In this document: one piece after another, positions 5,050 to 7,517 of the stretch | How the letters are laid out: each line of letters starts with the position of its first letter | How positions within the stretch are numbered: position 1 is the stretch's first letter | Source of the DNA: Candidatus Omnitrophota bacterium | GTDB lineage: Bacteria; Omnitrophota; Gorgyraeia; Gygaellales; Profunditerraquicolaceae | NCBI GenBank assembly: GCA_028714055.1 | Contig: JAQTNB010000052.1 | Coordinates: 1 to 7,517, forward strand | Length of the DNA: 7,517 bases | Direction: 5' to 3' | The notes under the pieces: model-generated | What the model saw: only the letters and a program-made list of their open reading frames with translations | The model's database searches: none | What the model was told of the DNA's origin: nothing | Program-made: the position numbers and the translations under genes

Positions 5050-5054
5050 TTCAT

Positions 5055-5810
5055 ATGTCAGGTCATTCTAAATGGAAGACTAATAAAGGAAAAAAATCGG
5101 TTGCCGACGCAAAAAGAGGAGCGATGTATACCAAGCTCATCAAGGAATTGACGGTTGCCGCGCGCGAAGGAGGCGGTAATCCGATCACGAATGTCCGTTT
5201 GCGCACGGCAATGGCCAGGGCAAAAGAATCCAATATGCCTAACGACAACATTAAAACCGCGATCCAGCGCGGCACGGGTGAATTGCCGGGTGTCGTGTAT
5301 GAAGGCATTATGTATGAAGCCTACGGTCCGGGAGGGGTGGCGATCCTGGTTGACGCGCTTACCGATAATAAGAACCGCACGACGGCGGAGATCCGCAACA
5401 TCATGTCTAAGAAGGGCGGCAACATGGCAGGGAGCGGCTCGGTAAGCTGGATGTTTGCCAAGAAAGGCTTTTTGCTGGTCGAAAAGAACCAGGCCAAGGA
5501 AGAAGAACTGCTGAATATCGTCCTGGAGGCGGGAGCGGAAGACATGAAGCTGGAAGGCGATAATTACGAGATCACTTCTTCGATCCAGGATTTTGAAAAA
5601 GTAAAAGAGGTATTGCAAGCCAAAGGTATCAAGACCGAAGACGCGGAGCTGACCATGATACCCTCATCTACGGTTAAAGTAGAAGGAAACGAAGCCCGCC
5701 AGGTCCTTGCGCTGGTAGAAGCATTGGAAGAGCATGATGACGTTCAGTCGGTGTATGCCAACTTTGATATACCGGATGAGATACTGGAGCAGACAGCTTC
5801 CGAAGAATAA
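5055..5810 (+). CDS. yebC: YebC/PmpR-family protein (TACO1 family)
   Basis: A 251-residue cytosolic protein. It starts with the family signature MSGHSKW, followed by a basic stretch with DAKRGAMYTKL, then GGGNP, NMPNDNI, YEAYGPGG, TDNKNRT and the characteristic GSVSWMF near residue 130. The C-terminal third has the family's ferredoxin-like part ending DVQSVYANFDIP. Members are described as transcriptional regulators in some bacteria and, more recently, as ribosome-associated factors that relieve stalling at proline runs, like mitochondrial TACO1; which applies here cannot be told from sequence. The start is fixed by a perfect Shine-Dalgarno. It precedes ruvC by 3 nt, the widespread yebC-ruvC-ruvA arrangement. 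Confidence 0.97.
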   Translation: MSGHSKWKTNKGKKSVADAKRGAMYTKLIKELTVAAREGGGNPITNVRLRTAMARAKESNMPNDNIKTAIQRGTGELPGVVYEGIMYEAYGPGGVAILVDALTDNKNRTTAEIRNIMSKKGGNMAGSGSVSWMFAKKGFLLVEKNQAKEEELLNIVLEAGAEDMKLEGDNYEITSSIQDFEKVKEVLQAKGIKTEDAELTMIPSSTVKVEGNEARQVLALVEALEEHDDVQSVYANFDIPDEILEQTASEE

Positions 5811-5813
5811 GGG

Positions 5814-6296
5814 ATGAGAATCCTGGGGGTAGACCCGGCCTTGACCGTTACCGGTTACGGTGTCATTGACGCCGAAGGAAAAAACCTGGCGTTGCTCGAA
5901 GCAGGCATCATCAAAACTTCCCCCCGGCAGCCCATTCACTTGAGGCTTGGAAAGATACACCAGGCGGTCTTGCGTTTGATCTCCGATACAAAACCGGAAG
6001 TGATGGTTCTGGAAAAACTCTACGCCCACTCCCGCCACCCTACGACTGCCTTTATCCTGGGCCAGGCGCGCGGCGTTATCTGCCTTACCTGCGCCCAGCA
6101 GGGGATACCGCTGGTGGAGTATGGGGCAACGAGGGTCAAGAAAGCGATAACCGGCAGGGGCCTGGCCTCCAAGCATCAGATACAACGCATGGTAACAGGG
6201 GTCCTTTCTTTAGGAAAAGTGCCGAGCTATACGGACGTGACCGATGCCTTGGCGCTGGCAATAGCCCACAGTTATATCATGAGGGCATATCGATGA
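5814..6296 (+). CDS. ruvC: Holliday junction resolvase RuvC
   Basis: A dimeric endonuclease that cuts Holliday junctions symmetrically during recombination repair. The 160-residue length is typical. The RNase H-like fold carries the catalytic acids: D7 in LGVDPA, E67 in VLEKLY, and D141 and D144 in TDVTDALALAIAH, matching D7, E66, D138 and D141 of E. coli. Y70 aligns with the aromatic F69 of E. coli that contacts the junction. GQARG (83-87) and the basic GRGLASKHQIQRMV segment (114-127) are also conserved. It starts 3 nt after yebC with only a weak ribosome site, so translation may be coupled, and its last codons overlap ruvA in ATGA (6293-6296). Confidence 0.97.
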   Translation: MRILGVDPALTVTGYGVIDAEGKNLALLEAGIIKTSPRQPIHLRLGKIHQAVLRLISDTKPEVMVLEKLYAHSRHPTTAFILGQARGVICLTCAQQGIPLVEYGATRVKKAITGRGLASKHQIQRMVTGVLSLGKVPSYTDVTDALALAIAHSYIMRAYR

Positions 6297-6922
6297 TCGC
6301 GCGTATCACGGGAAAAGTCTCAGAAAAGGATGCCTGCCGCCTGGTGGTGGATGTCGGCGGCGTATCCTATGAGGTCCTGCTCCCGCAGATGGTCATGCAG
6401 AGGCTTGAAGGCTGCATCGCCCAGGACGGCTCCATCACCCTCATCACCTACCACTACTATCAGGTCGAGCCATCGCGGAGCACCCCGGTCCTGATCGGTT
6501 TCTTAAACGAGATAGAAAAAGAATTCTTCGAGACCTTCATTACCGTTTCGGGTATCGGCCCGAAGGCCGCCTTGCGGGCATTTAATAAGCCGATCTCCGA
6601 GATCGCGCGGGCAATCGACGAAGCGGACATCGTTTTCTTGAAGTCCCTCCCGGGTATCGGCCAGCAGAGGGCGCGGGAGATCATTGCCAAGCTTCAGAAT
6701 AAAGTGGGAAAATTCGGGTTGGTGAAGGACGCGGGGAAGGCGCAACCCGCCGAAGGCAGGGCGCCCGACATCGCGGAAGAAGCCCAGGCGGTCTTAATGC
6801 AGCTGGAATACAAGAAGGCCGAAGCCGCCGCCATGATCCGCAAGGCGATGGAACGCTCGCCGGAGATACAGACGACCGAAGACCTGTTAAACGAGGTTTA
6901 CAAACAGAGAAAAAAGCTATGA
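6293..6922 (+). CDS. ruvA: Holliday junction branch migration protein RuvA
   Basis: Binds the four-way junction as a tetramer and loads the RuvB motor. The protein has 209 residues. The N-terminal OB-fold domain covers about 1-65 (MIARITGKV, DVGGVSYEVLLP, TYHYYQVEP). The central domain has two helix-hairpin-helix motifs, VSGIGPKAAL (85-94) and LPGIGQQRA (119-127). A flexible linker at about 143-157 leads to the small C-terminal domain (about 158-205) that contacts RuvB. A Shine-Dalgarno GAGGG (6281-6285) lies 7 nt before the ATG, inside ruvC. The next gene is scpB rather than ruvB, so the RuvB partner must be elsewhere. Its end overlaps the scpB start by four bases. Confidence 0.97.
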   Translation: MIARITGKVSEKDACRLVVDVGGVSYEVLLPQMVMQRLEGCIAQDGSITLITYHYYQVEPSRSTPVLIGFLNEIEKEFFETFITVSGIGPKAALRAFNKPISEIARAIDEADIVFLKSLPGIGQQRAREIIAKLQNKVGKFGLVKDAGKAQPAEGRAPDIAEEAQAVLMQLEYKKAEAAAMIRKAMERSPEIQTTEDLLNEVYKQRKKL

Positions 6923-7517
6923 ACGGGGAAAATCCAGTTGTCCAGGATAATACGAAATCTGTCATAGAGGCACTGTTGTTTTCCAGCGACAAGCCGCTTA
7001 TGCTGGAGCAGATACGCGGGGTGTTTGAGGACTTTGAGCCAAGCGAGCTGCGCGCGATCATCGAGCAGCTGAGCGCCGAATATGAAAAGATCAACCGGGG
7101 GGTGCGCATTATCGAGATCGCCGGGGGTTTCAGATGGTCAGCGCCCCGAATTTAGCGCCTTTCTTAAGAAAGCTGTATAAGCAGCGCCACGCCGAGCGCC
7201 TCTCAAAGCCTGCCCTGGAGACCCTCGCCATTATCGCCTATAAGCAGCCGGTCACGAAGCTTGAAATAGAGTCGTTGCGCAATGTCAATATCGACGGCGT
7301 GATGAAAAGCCTGCTTGATAAGAGCCTGATCAGGGTCGCCGGCAGGAAAAATTCTCCCGGAAGGCCCAAGGTCTTCGGGACGACCAGGTCGTTCCTTGAG
7401 TATTTCGGGCTCAAGTCGCTGGATGAGCTGCCAAAGATGGAGAATTTTTCCGCTTTGGCTGAAAAGGCGGATCAAAAGGAGGAAGCCCATGAAGCTCAAT
7501 TGCCTTCGCAAACAAGT
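6919..7517 (+). CDS. scpB: Segregation and condensation protein ScpB, frame-broken, 3' end outside window
   Basis: ScpB is the winged-helix kleisin partner that binds ScpA-SMC in chromosome condensation. The first 71 codons give a normal ScpB N terminus (IEALLFSSDKPL, RGVRIIEIAGGF) and then run into TAG at 7153-7155. The expected continuation lies in the -1 frame from 7131: QMVSAPNLAPFLRKL, then LSKPALETLAIIAYKQPVT, NVNIDGVMKSLL, GRPKVFGTT and FLEYFGLKSLDELP, all classic ScpB, open to base 7517. The joined product would be 200 residues to the edge. The break falls at G5-T3 (7123-7130): one extra G, or a -1 slip on G-GGT-TTC, restores the family sequence exactly. It could be an assembly or sequencing error, a true pseudogene, or recoding; the intact downstream frame argues against old decay. 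The start ATG sits in the ruvA stop (ATGA). Confidence 0.9.
7125..7131 (+). other. Slippery heptamer GGGTTTC at the scpB frame break
   Basis: In the upstream reading frame this reads G-GGT-TTC, a canonical X-XXY-YYZ heptamer. Both tRNAs could re-pair one base back as GGG and TTT, and the next codon CAG would start the correct ScpB continuation. No strong hairpin at the usual 5-8 nt spacing is seen; a perfect palindrome CTTTCTTAAGAAAG (7159-7172) lies 27 nt beyond it. Recoding is therefore possible but unproven. Confidence 0.35.
7489..7517 (+). CDS. Possible start of the next gene (only 9 complete codons visible)
   Basis: AAAGGAGG (7475-7482) lies 6 nt before ATG 7489, a near-ideal ribosome site, and the frame (MKLNCLRKQ...) stays open to the edge. 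It would overlap the scpB tail in another frame. By context a 23S rRNA pseudouridine synthase (RluB type, often beginning MRLNKYL-like) frequently follows scpB, but nine residues cannot identify it, and the Shine-Dalgarno may be chance in a Lys/Glu-rich scpB tail. Confidence 0.4.

Noticed and set aside
4881..5054. An N-terminal extension of yebC
   Set aside because: It reads through palindromes, while ATG 5055 has a perfect Shine-Dalgarno and the family's MSGHSKW start.

Overview
The window is a stretch of bacterial chromosome with every recognised gene on the + strand. Codon usage, the SD-type ribosome sites and the gene set (dnaG, rpoD, rnpB, yebC, ruvC, ruvA, scpB) are ordinary bacterial housekeeping. 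Base composition looks roughly balanced to slightly GC-rich by eye. Neither tRNA gene encodes its 3' CCA. The intergenic spaces hold short perfect palindromes, including one whose translation reads PACRQAG, a string I associate with metagenome-assembled genomes of uncultivated phyla. Together these suggest an uncultivated lineage, possibly of the Omnitrophota/PVC type. That placement is a guess from style, not a phylogenetic result.

Region 1 (1-2656) is the macromolecular-synthesis pair. It holds the 3' part of DNA primase dnaG, then 7 nt later a full primary sigma factor rpoD. Region 2 (2657-3237) is non-coding. It has a promoter-like sequence, a CAU-anticodon tRNA best read as tRNA-Ile2, a hairpin-rich insert flanked by a 57-bp duplication of the tRNA 3' half, and tRNA-Val(CAC).

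Region 3 (3238-4855) is tightly packed. A coiled-coil zinc-ribbon protein starts 5 nt after tRNA-Val, overlaps an RNase HI-like gene, and that gene ends one base before the RNase P RNA gene. Region 4 (4856-5054) is a spacer made mostly of three palindromes, followed by a perfect Shine-Dalgarno. Region 5 (5055-7517) is yebC-ruvC-ruvA-scpB with 3-nt or overlapping junctions. scpB carries a one-base frame break, and a possible next gene begins at the window edge.

Functionally the window joins replication initiation (DnaG), transcription initiation (RpoD), tRNA supply and maturation (two tRNAs plus RNase P RNA), RNA-DNA hybrid removal (RNase H), Holliday-junction processing (RuvC, RuvA) and chromosome condensation (ScpB). 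No defence system, CRISPR array or intact mobile element was seen. The least ordinary parts are the tRNA-flanking duplication with its structured insert, the dispersed palindromes (one inside the RNase P RNA), the apparent loss of the CCA-binding GGU in that RNA alongside CCA-less tRNA genes, and the scpB frame break on a canonical slippery heptamer.
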